Positions 24,991 through 32,394 of a stretch of DNA of 64,000 nt are shown here, one piece after another. Both the position numbers and the translations under genes were made by a program. The stretch comes from an uncultured Bacteroidia bacterium (GTDB lineage: Bacteria; Bacteroidota; Bacteroidia; Bacteroidales; F082), in contig CADBZW010000006.1 of assembly GCA_902799345.1 (NCBI GenBank), forward strand, positions 46,947 to 110,946, in the 5' to 3' direction. Under the pieces are notes generated by a model. The model had not been told where the DNA came from, did not search any database, and worked only from the letters and a program-made list of their open reading frames with translations. Each line of letters begins with the position of its first letter. Position 1 is the first letter of the stretch.

Positions 24991-26043
24991 AAAAAAGAAA
25001 CCTACGAAGCACAGAAAGCCTTTGCTGGTGAGAAGAAGCCATCCATGCTTCGCCGCTGTGTCGGGCATGACTATACAGGCCGTCAGATTTACATGATTAC
25101 GATGGTGACTGAGGGGCGTCGTGCTCTATTTGGGCATGTTGTAGGTAAAAGCGATGCTCATGAAGGCTGCTCTGATGAGCCGTGCATTGAGCTTTCGGCA
25201 CTAGGCAAGCGCGTTGCTGACGAGTGGTGGGCGTCACCATTGCACCACCCCGAAGTGGAGGTCATTGCTTTACAAATGATGCCCGACCATTTGCACGGCA
25301 TCCTTTTTGTGAGAGAAAAGATGGAAAAACCGATTGGCTTGGCATTGCGTGGGTTTAAGCAAAGCTGCAACAAGCATTACCGCGAGTTGGTGCTGGGGGT
25401 GCCGCCCGTCCCGTCCGTTGCGTTGCCAACGCAACAAACCCAACCCGCACCCCGCAAAGACCGACGAGGTGAAGACCGCACCCACGGCATGCTCTTTGCC
25501 CGGGGTTACAATGACAAGCTCCTGCTACGATCAGGTCAACTTGAAACATGGCTCCGCTATTTGGCCGACAACCCTCGTCGCTTGCTTATGAAACGCGAGC
25601 ATCCCGACTTATTCCGTGTCCAACGAAACCTAACGATAGCTGGAGTTTCATTCTCTGCCATTGGGAATTGTTTTCTGCTTAACCGCCCCGTTCGCTTATT
25701 TGTGCAATGCTCTCGTCGCCTCACCGAAACAGAAATCCAAGCGAAGGTGCAGGAATACCTGGCGGCAGCCCGACAAGGCGCAGTGCTTGTTTCTCCCGCT
25801 ATCTCTCCTGGCGAAAAAGCGGTAATGAGGACAGCCTTTAACGAGGGTTTGCCTCTCATTTACCTACAAGAAAACGGCCTCACCGAGCTTGCCAAGCCAA
25901 GTGGCACCCGTATGGAGGCTTGTGCCCGAGGCCAACTGCTCATCCTTGCCCCTTGGGAACACCACAATGAACAGATAACCATCAGCAGAAACCAATGTCT
26001 TATGCTTAACGATTTGACACGCCGAATTTGTGAGAATGATTAG
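24988..26043 (+). CDS. REP-associated tyrosine transposase-like HUH protein with extra C-terminal domain
   Basis: 351 residues. The first ~215 match the TnpA_REP/Y1 HUH family: YMITMVTEGRRALFG, VIALQMMPDHLHGILFV (the H-x-H metal pair), and GYNDKLLLRSGQLETWLRYL followed by DNPRR, where the Tyr is the likely nucleophile. Residues ~225-351 are an added alpha/beta domain (GAVLVSPAISPGEKAVM, LPLIYLQENG, GQLLILAPW) that looks Rossmann- or DprA-like; this is weak. RAYTs cut and join single-stranded REP hairpins. A GTTGCGTT/AACGCAAC palindrome (25417-25435) lies in its own coding region. Own promoter and start-codon hairpin. Confidence 0.85.
   Translation: MKKETYEAQKAFAGEKKPSMLRRCVGHDYTGRQIYMITMVTEGRRALFGHVVGKSDAHEGCSDEPCIELSALGKRVADEWWASPLHHPEVEVIALQMMPDHLHGILFVREKMEKPIGLALRGFKQSCNKHYRELVLGVPPVPSVALPTQQTQPAPRKDRRGEDRTHGMLFARGYNDKLLLRSGQLETWLRYLADNPRRLLMKREHPDLFRVQRNLTIAGVSFSAIGNCFLLNRPVRLFVQCSRRLTETEIQAKVQEYLAAARQGAVLVSPAISPGEKAVMRTAFNEGLPLIYLQENGLTELAKPSGTRMEACARGQLLILAPWEHHNEQITISRNQCLMLNDLTRRICEND
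25417..25435. repeat. Palindrome within the RAYT-like gene
   Basis: GTTGCGTT-gcc-AACGCAAC, in a proline-rich loop (PPVPSVALPTQQTQPAP) that interrupts the HUH domain. Confidence 0.65.
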
Positions 26044-26540
26044 TACCCCCTTTTCGTTCTAATGAAATGCCCCTCTTGAACAGCAGCAAATGTCGCGACA
26101 ACGGCTATAATGACCATAGGAACAATCGATTCCAAAAACACCGTCAAAGGAACTCCAACAAAAAGTAGCACCCCCGTTACTTTATTTGCAATGGTGTGAG
26201 GAAAGATGCATTTCTTGTACATCACTAACGCAGAGATTTGATTGATGACCTTGATGGCGACAATCACTCCGCCCCAGATCCACAGCCATTTTGGAAATGC
26301 CAAAGCAGGTATCAACTTAGAGCAGCAACAAACGACGAAAACCAAATCTGCTAAACTATCCAGCATTGCACCTGTTTTGCTTTCACATCCCAGTTTTCGG
26401 GCGAGATAGCCATCTGCCATATCGCTGAGGCCACAGACGAAATAAATGACCCAGAAAGCACAACTCTCGACTTCGAAAAATAGAAGGCAAACGGCCCCTA
26501 AAAATCGAAGTACCGATATAGCATTTGGCAGGGATTTCAT
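26040..26540 (-). CDS. CDP-alcohol phosphatidyltransferase family membrane protein
   Basis: 166 residues from MKSLPNAISVLR. The catalytic signature D-x2-DG-x2-AR-x8-G-x3-D-x3-D is complete in DMADGYLARKLGCESKTG followed by AMLDSLAD. Four to five hydrophobic helices. The family swaps the CMP of CDP-diacylglycerol for an alcohol (glycerol-phosphate, inositol, serine or other); the acceptor cannot be deduced. It ends tail to tail with the RAYT gene (4-bp overlap) and follows the zinc-ribbon/PPOX gene by 9 bp, so is probably the second gene of that operon. Confidence 0.92.
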   Translation of the reverse strand: MKSLPNAISVLRFLGAVCLLFFEVESCAFWVIYFVCGLSDMADGYLARKLGCESKTGAMLDSLADLVFVVCCCSKLIPALAFPKWLWIWGGVIVAIKVINQISALVMYKKCIFPHTIANKVTGVLLFVGVPLTVFLESIVPMVIIAVVATFAAVQEGHFIRTKRGY

Positions 26541-26549
26541 CAACAAACC

Positions 26550-27275
26550 TTACTCAAACACAAAGCTCCTCGGATAGAAATCGCTGTAGAAACGGCCATC
26601 GGTGGCGGTAAACTTCAGCACGCAGTAATTCGGGTCGGTGACGCCGCCTGGGTAGTATTCCGTGTCGCCCTCGCGCCAAATCATCTCCTTGCTCTTGGCG
26701 TCGGTCAACACCTCCATCGTGCCGCGCAACATCATGCCCTTGAAGCCTTCGGCATCACAAAAATAGATGCTGGCCTTGGGGTTGGCCTTGTAGTGGGCCA
26801 CACGCAACGAGAAGGTGTTGGTGGTGAAATAAAACACCTTGATGCCTTCACGCACTCGAGGTGACAGCATGGCTTTGGTGCAAGGGAAGCCCTCCTCATC
26901 GACCGACGATATCATAGTGATGGGCAGCGTGTCGGCCATCTTGGCGATAAGTTCTTTGACACCCATCAAGGCTGGGTTTTCAGGAGCGGTTTCATCGATT
27001 GTCAACGCCTTGCGCCAGCGTTTCAGGTGAGGGAAGTACATCTTCATCTGTCCGATGTATTCTTCCTTCGTGATGGGCTGCGGTAGTCCTTTGTTTACCT
27101 CGTCCACAAACTGGGCACAATGCTCAATCATCTCATCCATCGTGCAATCTTGGATGAACTTGCCATCCTTGTAGCAATAGATGCAATAATCTTCGTTTTT
27201 GCTTCCATCGGCATTGGTGCCGAGAATTTCGTTGGTAAGCGGCATTCCGCAACTTTGACAGAATTTTTGTTCCAT
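26550..27275 (-). CDS. Zinc-ribbon and pyridoxamine 5'-phosphate oxidase-like protein
   Basis: 241 residues from MEQKFCQSCGMPL; the longer open frame upstream crosses the regulatory region and is rejected. Residues 1-~85 are a putative zinc ribbon (CQSCGMPL...YCIYC, two Cys pairs) followed by helices. About 95-241 is a split-barrel flavin/PPOX-like domain (LPITMISSVDEEGFPCTKAM, VFYFTTNTFSLRVAHYK, ASIYFCDAEGFKGMML). It probably binds FMN or F420/heme-type cofactor; reaction unknown. It is preceded by a promoter carrying the ~52-bp block also found at 28646-28697, next to the two-HTH regulator gene. Confidence 0.9.
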   Translation of the reverse strand: MEQKFCQSCGMPLTNEILGTNADGSKNEDYCIYCYKDGKFIQDCTMDEMIEHCAQFVDEVNKGLPQPITKEEYIGQMKMYFPHLKRWRKALTIDETAPENPALMGVKELIAKMADTLPITMISSVDEEGFPCTKAMLSPRVREGIKVFYFTTNTFSLRVAHYKANPKASIYFCDAEGFKGMMLRGTMEVLTDAKSKEMIWREGDTEYYPGGVTDPNYCVLKFTATDGRFYSDFYPRSFVFE

Positions 27276-27324
27276 GGTTAAACTATTTAAAAATCCATTT
27301 CTTTGTTTCATACCTAAACAACTG

Positions 27325-27388
27325 CAAAAGTAGTGTATTATCCATTCCGAAACGAAAATCTGATGTGGACAATTATATGGACATTGTG
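27325..27388 (-). promoter_or_regulatory. PPOX-gene promoter with conserved operator-like block A
   Basis: -7 TACTTTTG (27332-27325) followed after 4 bp by a ~52-bp block (27337-27388). The block starts ATTATCCATTCCGAAACGAAA-like and contains two TGGACA repeats, and is ~87% identical to block B at 28646-28697 with the same distance to the -7. Its right end holds the TTG (27384-27386) that is the -33 of the divergent regulator promoter (-7 TATCTTTG at 27406-27413). Confidence 0.8.
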
Positions 27389-27405
27389 GCAATATACGCG
27401 AGATA

Positions 27406-27413
27406 TATCTTTG
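27406..27413 (+). promoter_or_regulatory. -7 element of the two-HTH regulator gene
   Basis: TATCTTTG with a TTG at 27384-27386 (19-bp spacing) that lies inside operator-like block A. A second -7-like TATTTTTG is at 27421-27428. Confidence 0.6.
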
Positions 27414-27459
27414 TTTTCCATATTTTTGCAGCGAATCATAACGGAGCAGTTGTTTTATT

Positions 27460-28263
27460 ATGGCAAGACCAACAAGCATAACGAAAGAAAAAATACTCGC
27501 TGCTGCTATTGACATCGTGAGAAAAGGCGGCACTTCCGCACTTACTGCCCGAAACCTTTCTTCGGCGTTGGGTTGTGGTGCCAATGCCGTTTTCTCGAAA
27601 TTCGGCTCCATGGAAGGCGTTATGGAGGCCGTCCGCACCGATGCCCGTCACACCGCATCGGCAACGTCTTTCGAGGAGTATATCGACACAAACATAGGCT
27701 TCAAGCAGGAATGCCTCGATGCTATCAACCAGTCGTTTTCTTTGGAAGAAAGGGATGCGGAAATGCTTTATTATCAAATGGTTATTGTGGCATTGGGATT
27801 GGCACACACCTGCGTGGAAGGAGGCTCTGTGCTTCATCTGCAGCAGGTCGCGGCGGTTTTGGGCAAGAATGTCCGAGCCTTCCTGATGGTTATCCGCGCC
27901 GGTGCCGATGAGCGCGAATCTTTCGTGCCTCGTGAGGGTGCAGGACCCGAGGGCGATGTCGATTCCTATCTTCTGCTACATTCCCTTGCGAGCCAGAACC
28001 ACCTGATACAAGAACTTCGTTCCAATCCTCGATATGTGCAAGACAACGAATGGGTTGAAATGGAACGTGTGTTCCGAAACAGTTTCTCGCTCACTCCAGA
28101 ATCCCTTCAGGAGGAGCATCCCAACCTCACCCGTGGGGATGTCCGCCTGATCATGCTTTCCCGACTTCAGTTTTCCGTAACCGAGCAAGCGCTTCTTTTG
28201 GGCATATCTCCTGCCTCAGTCACCAAGGCGCGACAAAGGCTTAAGGCCAAGCTGGGTGCATGA
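27460..28263 (+). CDS. Two-HTH transcriptional regulator (TetR-like N-terminus, LuxR/sigma-4-like C-terminus)
   Basis: 267 residues. N-terminal ~60 residues match a TetR-type HTH (ITKEKILAAAIDIVRKGG, ALTARNLSSALGCGANAVF, SKFGSMEGVMEAV). The middle is helical without a recognisable ligand domain. The last ~55 residues (LTRGDVRLIMLSRLQFSVTE, LLGISPASVTKARQRLKAKL) look like the C-terminal LuxR-type HTH of Bacteroidetes regulators. Two DNA-binding domains in one chain is unusual. The gene lies between two targets, each with the same ~52-bp block at its promoter, so it is the natural candidate to bind it and probably autoregulates through block A. Confidence 0.82.
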   Translation: MARPTSITKEKILAAAIDIVRKGGTSALTARNLSSALGCGANAVFSKFGSMEGVMEAVRTDARHTASATSFEEYIDTNIGFKQECLDAINQSFSLEERDAEMLYYQMVIVALGLAHTCVEGGSVLHLQQVAAVLGKNVRAFLMVIRAGADERESFVPREGAGPEGDVDSYLLLHSLASQNHLIQELRSNPRYVQDNEWVEMERVFRNSFSLTPESLQEEHPNLTRGDVRLIMLSRLQFSVTEQALLLGISPASVTKARQRLKAKLGA

Positions 28264-28597
28264 TGGGTCCTTCATGCTCTAAATTGTCAGTAACGGCGAT
28301 GTCGCAGAAACTAAGTCCGCCCTTTTTGTTATTCACTATCACGTTGATGGCCATACGGTCGTATTTATACAGTTTCCCGTTCTGAGGCAACATGTAAAAC
28401 TCCTCAATCTTTGATGCAGCCCTGCCAATGCACCAGCACAGTAGCATGTTGAACTTTAGCCCTTTTCGCCGACTTACCTTATAAAGCCGCGTCACGTCGA
28501 AGGTCTTGGTGAGCGTCACCATCGGCATGGGCGACTTCATCCATAGCTCAAATGCTTGTGCCCGATTCGTCTCCTGCGGGTTGATTTCTTGTTTCAT
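28241..28597 (-). pseudogene. Truncated CatA-like acetyltransferase
   Basis: 118 residues. The first ~108 (KSPMPMVTLTKTFDVTRLYK, KGLKFNMLLCWCIGRAASKI, EEFYMLPQNGKLYKYDRMA) match the N-terminal half of the chloramphenicol-acetyltransferase-like family, usually ~205-215 residues. After VTDNLE it switches to a short unrelated tail ending at 28241, inside the 3' end of the convergent regulator gene. The C-terminal half with the HHxxxDG catalytic histidine is absent, so it should be catalytically dead. The promoter and operator-like block B upstream are intact, so it may still be transcribed. Confidence 0.8.
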
Positions 28598-28633
28598 TGT
28601 AGGTATGCCTTTTTGTCCATATCAATTCGGTCG

Positions 28634-28697
28634 CAAAACTAGCGCATTATCCATTCCGAAACGAAACCCATATGTGGACAATAATGTGGACAATGTG
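28634..28697 (-). promoter_or_regulatory. CatA-remnant promoter with conserved operator-like block B
   Basis: -7 TAGTTTTG (28641-28634), a 4-bp gap, then the ~52-bp block at 28646-28697. The first 21 bp are identical to block A, followed by TGTGGACAATAATGTGGACA-type direct repeats. Confidence 0.8.
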
Positions 28698-28800
28698 CAT
28701 CCAAATCACCATTGAAAATGAAAAAAGATGTAGCTTTGCGGTGTAAATCAAACTTGAACGAGTGAAACGACGAAATTCGTTGTGAAATAATTAACTCATT

Positions 28801-28851
28801 CGTATTCTTGCAGCGTCAAAAACTAATAGTTGCAAGACAAAATAAACTAAT
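28801..28851 (+). promoter_or_regulatory. Upstream copy of the Fic promoter/iteron unit
   Basis: Degenerate -7 TATTCTTG (28803-28810), then GCAGCGTCAAAAACTAAT and CAAAATAAACTAAT with 21-bp spacing. Nearly identical to the first half of the unit at 28947-29044. The 150 bp before this unit and the ~95 bp after it are AT-rich and hold no supported gene; a TAGCTTTG -7-like element is at 28731-28738. Confidence 0.65.
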
Positions 28852-28946
28852 AAAAACAACCAAAAAACAATGAAACTTTACAATAAAAATTGGAGTGTTT
28901 TTATTACTTTTTATGGTATTTATTTTGTTGAAATAGAAAAAGATTT

Positions 28947-29044
28947 GTATTTTTGCAGCGTCAAAAACTAATGTTGGCAAGACAAAATAAACTAATGTTA
29001 GTGAAGCAAAATAAACTAACAACAACGGCGCAAAATATACTAAT
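28947..29044 (+). promoter_or_regulatory. Fic gene promoter and four-iteron leader
   Basis: -7 TATTTTTG (28948-28955) followed by four iterons of CAAAA(TA)nACTAAT type beginning at 28962, 28983, 29007 and 29031 (21, 24, 24 bp apart). The last one abuts the ATG at 29045. All lie at or after the predicted start of transcription, fitting repression by the encoded protein. Confidence 0.75.
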
Positions 29045-30559
29045 ATGGCAACAATACAAGAGAAATTGACGGAGTCGCTGGAAGTGCTGAAGGCGTATCA
29101 AGATGCCCATGGGGACAATTTAGTGATTCAAGGAGCGGACACGCTGGGACGGACACATACAGAGCGGTTGGTGAACAGCGGATACTTGCAAATGGTCATG
29201 AAAGGCTGGTATATCCCGTCGTCGCCAGGAAGCGAGGGCGATTCCACGGTGTGGTATGTGTCGTACTGGCACTTCATTACGGCTTATTTAGACAAGAGAT
29301 TCAATGGGGCTTGGTGCCTGTCACCGGAGTTGTCACTTTATTTCCACAGCGGAAAGACGGTGATTCCCAGGCAATTGATAGTGCGCTGCGAGAAAGGGAC
29401 GAACAACATCCTGCAACTGCCTTTCGGGACTTCGCTTGTCGATATCAAGGCGGCCCTGCCCCCAGAGGTGATGCAGGAACCGCGCTATGGAGTGCGGTTG
29501 TATCCGATGGCGTATGCCTTGCTGATGGTGGGGCCAGACTATTATCGGCGTGATGCGTTGGAGGCAAGGACTTGCCTGGCAAGCCTGCGTGACATTTCGC
29601 CCATCGTGTTGGCGGCCATCGATGGCGGCCATACCACCAGGGCGGGTCGCGTGGCAGGTGCGTTGCGCTCCATCGGACGTGTGGAGATGGCGGATGAGTT
29701 GTTGCGCATGATGCGCCAAGTGGGTCATGCGGTGACGGAGGAGAATCCGTTTGAGGAGAACGTGCAGATGAAGACCTTCGCCGAGTCGCCTTACGCATCC
29801 CGTATCCGCCTGATGTGGTTGCAGATGCGGAAGGTGGTACTGGACACATTGAAAGTTCGACCGGTGCAGAAAGACGCGGCATCGGTGCTGGCGATGATGG
29901 ATGCGACGTATGTGAAGGACAGCTATAACTCCTTGTCGATTGAAGGCTATAAGATTACGGAAGGCCTGTTGGAGCGTGTTCGTAGTGGCAATTGGAACCC
30001 TGAGGAAAACGAGGAGGACATGGAACGCAGGAATGCCTTGGCTGCTCGTGGGTATTATCAAGCCTACGAACTGTTGAAACAAGGCGTGAAGGATTGCTTT
30101 TCGGGCAAGGCGCCCGCACAGTTGTATGTGAAAGGGCATCAGGACTGGCACTTTCAGTTGTTTGAGCCATGCATTAGGGCGGGCATAGTGAAGGCTTCGG
30201 ATTTGATTGGGTACCGCAGGCATCAGGTATACATCCGAAACTCGATGCACACGCCGTTGAATCCTGACGCCGTGTTGGACGCGATGAGTGCCTTGTCGGA
30301 CTTGATGACCGAGGAGGAAAATGCGCTGGTGCGTGCCATTTTAGGGCATTTCTTCTTCGTCTATATCCACCCCTACATGGACGGCAACGGCCGCACGGCG
30401 CGTTTTGTGATGAACAGCCAATTGGTGACGGCAGGCTACCCTTGGGTGGTGATTCCCGTGGAGCGCCGACAGGAATACATGGCAGCCTTGGAGCAGGCAA
30501 GTGTGCATGGGAATATTGAAGGGTTTGTGAGGTTTATTGGGAGGGAGATGGAAAGATAG
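29045..30559 (+). CDS. Fic-domain protein with AbiEi-like N-terminal domain
   Basis: 504 residues. Residues ~20-150 resemble the AbiEi-type winged-helix/antitoxin region (RTHTERLVNSGYLQMVMKGW, WHFITAYLDKRF, CLSPELSLYFHSGKTVIPRQ). A helical middle follows. The Fic domain (about 285-480) has the inhibitory S-x3-EG motif at 296-301 (SLSIEG) and the catalytic HPYMDGNGRTAR at ~442-453, all key residues present. Fic enzymes transfer AMP (or other NMPs) to a target hydroxyl. The presence of both an inhibitory helix and a DNA-binding-like module in one chain suggests a self-controlled toxin or regulator. Single gene with an iteron promoter. Confidence 0.9.
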   Translation: MATIQEKLTESLEVLKAYQDAHGDNLVIQGADTLGRTHTERLVNSGYLQMVMKGWYIPSSPGSEGDSTVWYVSYWHFITAYLDKRFNGAWCLSPELSLYFHSGKTVIPRQLIVRCEKGTNNILQLPFGTSLVDIKAALPPEVMQEPRYGVRLYPMAYALLMVGPDYYRRDALEARTCLASLRDISPIVLAAIDGGHTTRAGRVAGALRSIGRVEMADELLRMMRQVGHAVTEENPFEENVQMKTFAESPYASRIRLMWLQMRKVVLDTLKVRPVQKDAASVLAMMDATYVKDSYNSLSIEGYKITEGLLERVRSGNWNPEENEEDMERRNALAARGYYQAYELLKQGVKDCFSGKAPAQLYVKGHQDWHFQLFEPCIRAGIVKASDLIGYRRHQVYIRNSMHTPLNPDAVLDAMSALSDLMTEEENALVRAILGHFFFVYIHPYMDGNGRTARFVMNSQLVTAGYPWVVIPVERRQEYMAALEQASVHGNIEGFVRFIGREMER

Positions 30560-30601
30560 CCATACAAACAACCAAAACAAGTCTAATTGAAAAATAAGAT
30601 G

Positions 30602-30609
30602 TATCTTTG
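30602..30609 (+). promoter_or_regulatory. -7 element of the alpha/beta hydrolase gene
   Basis: TATCTTTG, 24 bp before the ATG at 30634; no convincing -33. Confidence 0.6.
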
Positions 30610-30633
30610 CCCCAAACAAAAACACCTCACCCC

Positions 30634-31515
30634 ATGAATCACCCCATTCAAGAAGGCTATATGCCTTATCTCGGCTACCAGACCTACTACCGCATTGTCG
30701 GTGAGCCTTCAAGCAAGCCTGCACTGCTTTGTCTGCACGGCGGACCGGGCAGCACGCATAACTATTTCGAAGTGCTGGACCGCATTGCCGACACGGGCCG
30801 CCAGGTCATCTCCTATGACCAAATCGGCTGCGGCAATTCCTACCTCGACGGCCATCCCGAACTGTGGACCCAAGAGACCTGGATCAACGAGCTCATCGCC
30901 TTGCGCGAACACCTGCACCTCGACCAGCTCCACCTCCTTGGCCAGTCGTGGGGTGCCATGCAAGCCATCGCCTATATCATCGACTGCCAGCCCAAGGGCA
31001 TCAAGTCGGTCATCCTCTCTTCGGGCCATGCCTCCAGCTCGCTGTGGGCCAGCGAGCAGCACCGCCTCATCAAATACATGTCGGCAGAAGACCAAGAGGC
31101 CATCCGCCACGCCGAAGCCACGGGAAAATGGGACGACCCCGACTATCTCCAAGCCAACGAGCATTACTATGAGCGTTATGTCATCAGCGTGGACGAAAAC
31201 TCGCCCGAGTGTATCCGTCGCCCGAAACGCGCCGGCAACGAAGCCTACCTCTATGGCTGGGGACCCAACGAATACCAACCCTTAGGCGATCTGGCCGACT
31301 TCGAATACACCGACCGTCTGCACGAAATTACGCAACCCTGCCTGATTTGCAGCGGCACCCGCGACATCTGCACTCCCGTGGTGGCTGCCTCGCTCTACGA
31401 GAACATCCCCAACAGCCGCTGGGAAGTCTTCAAAGGCGCACGCCACACCTGCTTCGTCGAACAAACCGACAAGTATTGCAAGATACTGGAAAAGTGGCTG
31501 GAGGATAATGATTGA
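30634..31515 (+). CDS. Proline iminopeptidase-like alpha/beta hydrolase (S33)
   Basis: 293 residues from MNHPIQEGYMPYLG; an in-frame TTG upstream is part of the -7 box. LLCLHGGPGSTHNYF is the oxyanion-hole motif, LLGQSWGAMQA carries the nucleophile Ser, CSGTRDICTP the Asp and GARHTCF the His. The cap contains the EYYxRYV-like segment (HYYERYVIS) of prolyl aminopeptidases. It would release N-terminal proline or hydrolyse a small amide/ester. Cytoplasmic, no signal peptide. Confidence 0.9.
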   Translation: MNHPIQEGYMPYLGYQTYYRIVGEPSSKPALLCLHGGPGSTHNYFEVLDRIADTGRQVISYDQIGCGNSYLDGHPELWTQETWINELIALREHLHLDQLHLLGQSWGAMQAIAYIIDCQPKGIKSVILSSGHASSSLWASEQHRLIKYMSAEDQEAIRHAEATGKWDDPDYLQANEHYYERYVISVDENSPECIRRPKRAGNEAYLYGWGPNEYQPLGDLADFEYTDRLHEITQPCLICSGTRDICTPVVAASLYENIPNSRWEVFKGARHTCFVEQTDKYCKILEKWLEDND

Positions 31516-31550
31516 GACTCTGACCTTAGCGTCTAATAGTCTCCTGTCCC

Positions 31551-32246
31551 CTACTTACAATGCTCTAAAAAGCATGAGAAAATCGCTAAGCTATCCGAAT
31601 CCGTCCTGAAAAGATATTCGGGATGCCATTGGACAGCCCACACGAAACGTTTTCCCGTCATTTGTGCCGCTTCGATGATGCCATCGGGCGCGACCGCCAT
31701 CGGCATCAAACCGCTGCTTAGGTCTTTGACAGCTTGATGATGCAATGTGTTCACTTCCAATATGTTTTTGCGCAACAATGCCTGAAGGTCGCCGCTCAGC
31801 GTGACCTGATGCGTAGGAACGTCGTAAGGCTTGCCTTGTCGGTGGACAATCTCAGAAGGATGTTGCGAGGGAAGGTCCTGCCATAACGTACCGCCCAAAA
31901 ATACGTTGATGAACTGAAGCCCTCGGCAGATGCCTAAAACAGCCTTGTCGGCTTGCAAGGCTTTAGAAAGCAGCAGCGACTCCAGCTTGTCTCGTTCCGG
32001 ACTAGCAACGATGGTTCCTGTGGCATCCTTCATTCCATAAAGCTCTGGCGAGACATCCTGACCGCCGGTAAACAAGAACCCATTGCAGGTCTCCGCCATC
32101 TGATTTGCGTCCGACTCCGACATTTCAAGGGGCAAGACGACAGGGAGACCACCCGCAGCCTTGATACCCTCCAAATAATCCGGCAACATCCAAACACTTT
32201 GGCGTGCCGCATCCCAAAGTGGTGTAACACCGATCATTGGCTTCAT
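31551..32246 (-). CDS. Class I glutamine amidotransferase-like (gamma-glutamyl-GABA hydrolase family)
   Basis: 231 residues from MKPMIGVTPLWD; 16 upstream in-frame codons overlap the promoter. PuuD-like signatures: LPVVLPL, FLFTGGQDVSPELYG, VLGICRGLQFINVFLGG with the nucleophile Cys, and WAVQWHPEY with the His-x-Glu pair, so the triad is complete. Hydrolyses gamma-glutamyl amides such as gamma-glutamyl-GABA; the physiological substrate here is unknown. Its minus-strand -7 TACTTTTG is at 32289-32282. Confidence 0.92.
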   Translation of the reverse strand: MKPMIGVTPLWDAARQSVWMLPDYLEGIKAAGGLPVVLPLEMSESDANQMAETCNGFLFTGGQDVSPELYGMKDATGTIVASPERDKLESLLLSKALQADKAVLGICRGLQFINVFLGGTLWQDLPSQHPSEIVHRQGKPYDVPTHQVTLSGDLQALLRKNILEVNTLHHQAVKDLSSGLMPMAVAPDGIIEAAQMTGKRFVWAVQWHPEYLFRTDSDSLAIFSCFLEHCK

Positions 32247-32333
32247 GATTCTTCCTCCATCCTTAGTTTTTAATGCTGCCACAAAAGTAAACAAATTCTA
32301 TTAGGGGACTTCTAAAAATCAAGCAAAAGAAAA

Positions 32334-32394
32334 CTCCTACGGAGTACATGTTGAACAATTGTGTTTTGTTATTAAAAGAAAGCTCCTACGGAGC
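32334..32394. repeat. Two REP-like CTCCTACGGAG palindromes
   Basis: CTCCTACGGAG at 32334-32344 and GCTCCTACGGAGC at 32382-32394, both preceded by AAAGAAA-type A-rich stretches. The second supplies the TAG stop and the last codons of the adjacent membrane-protein gene. Confidence 0.8.

Noticed and set aside
28870-28971. 33-codon ORF (MKLYNKNWSVF...) between the two Fic promoter units
   Set aside because: AT-rich, no recognisable family, and its end overlaps the second promoter unit; a leader peptide is conceivable but unsupported.
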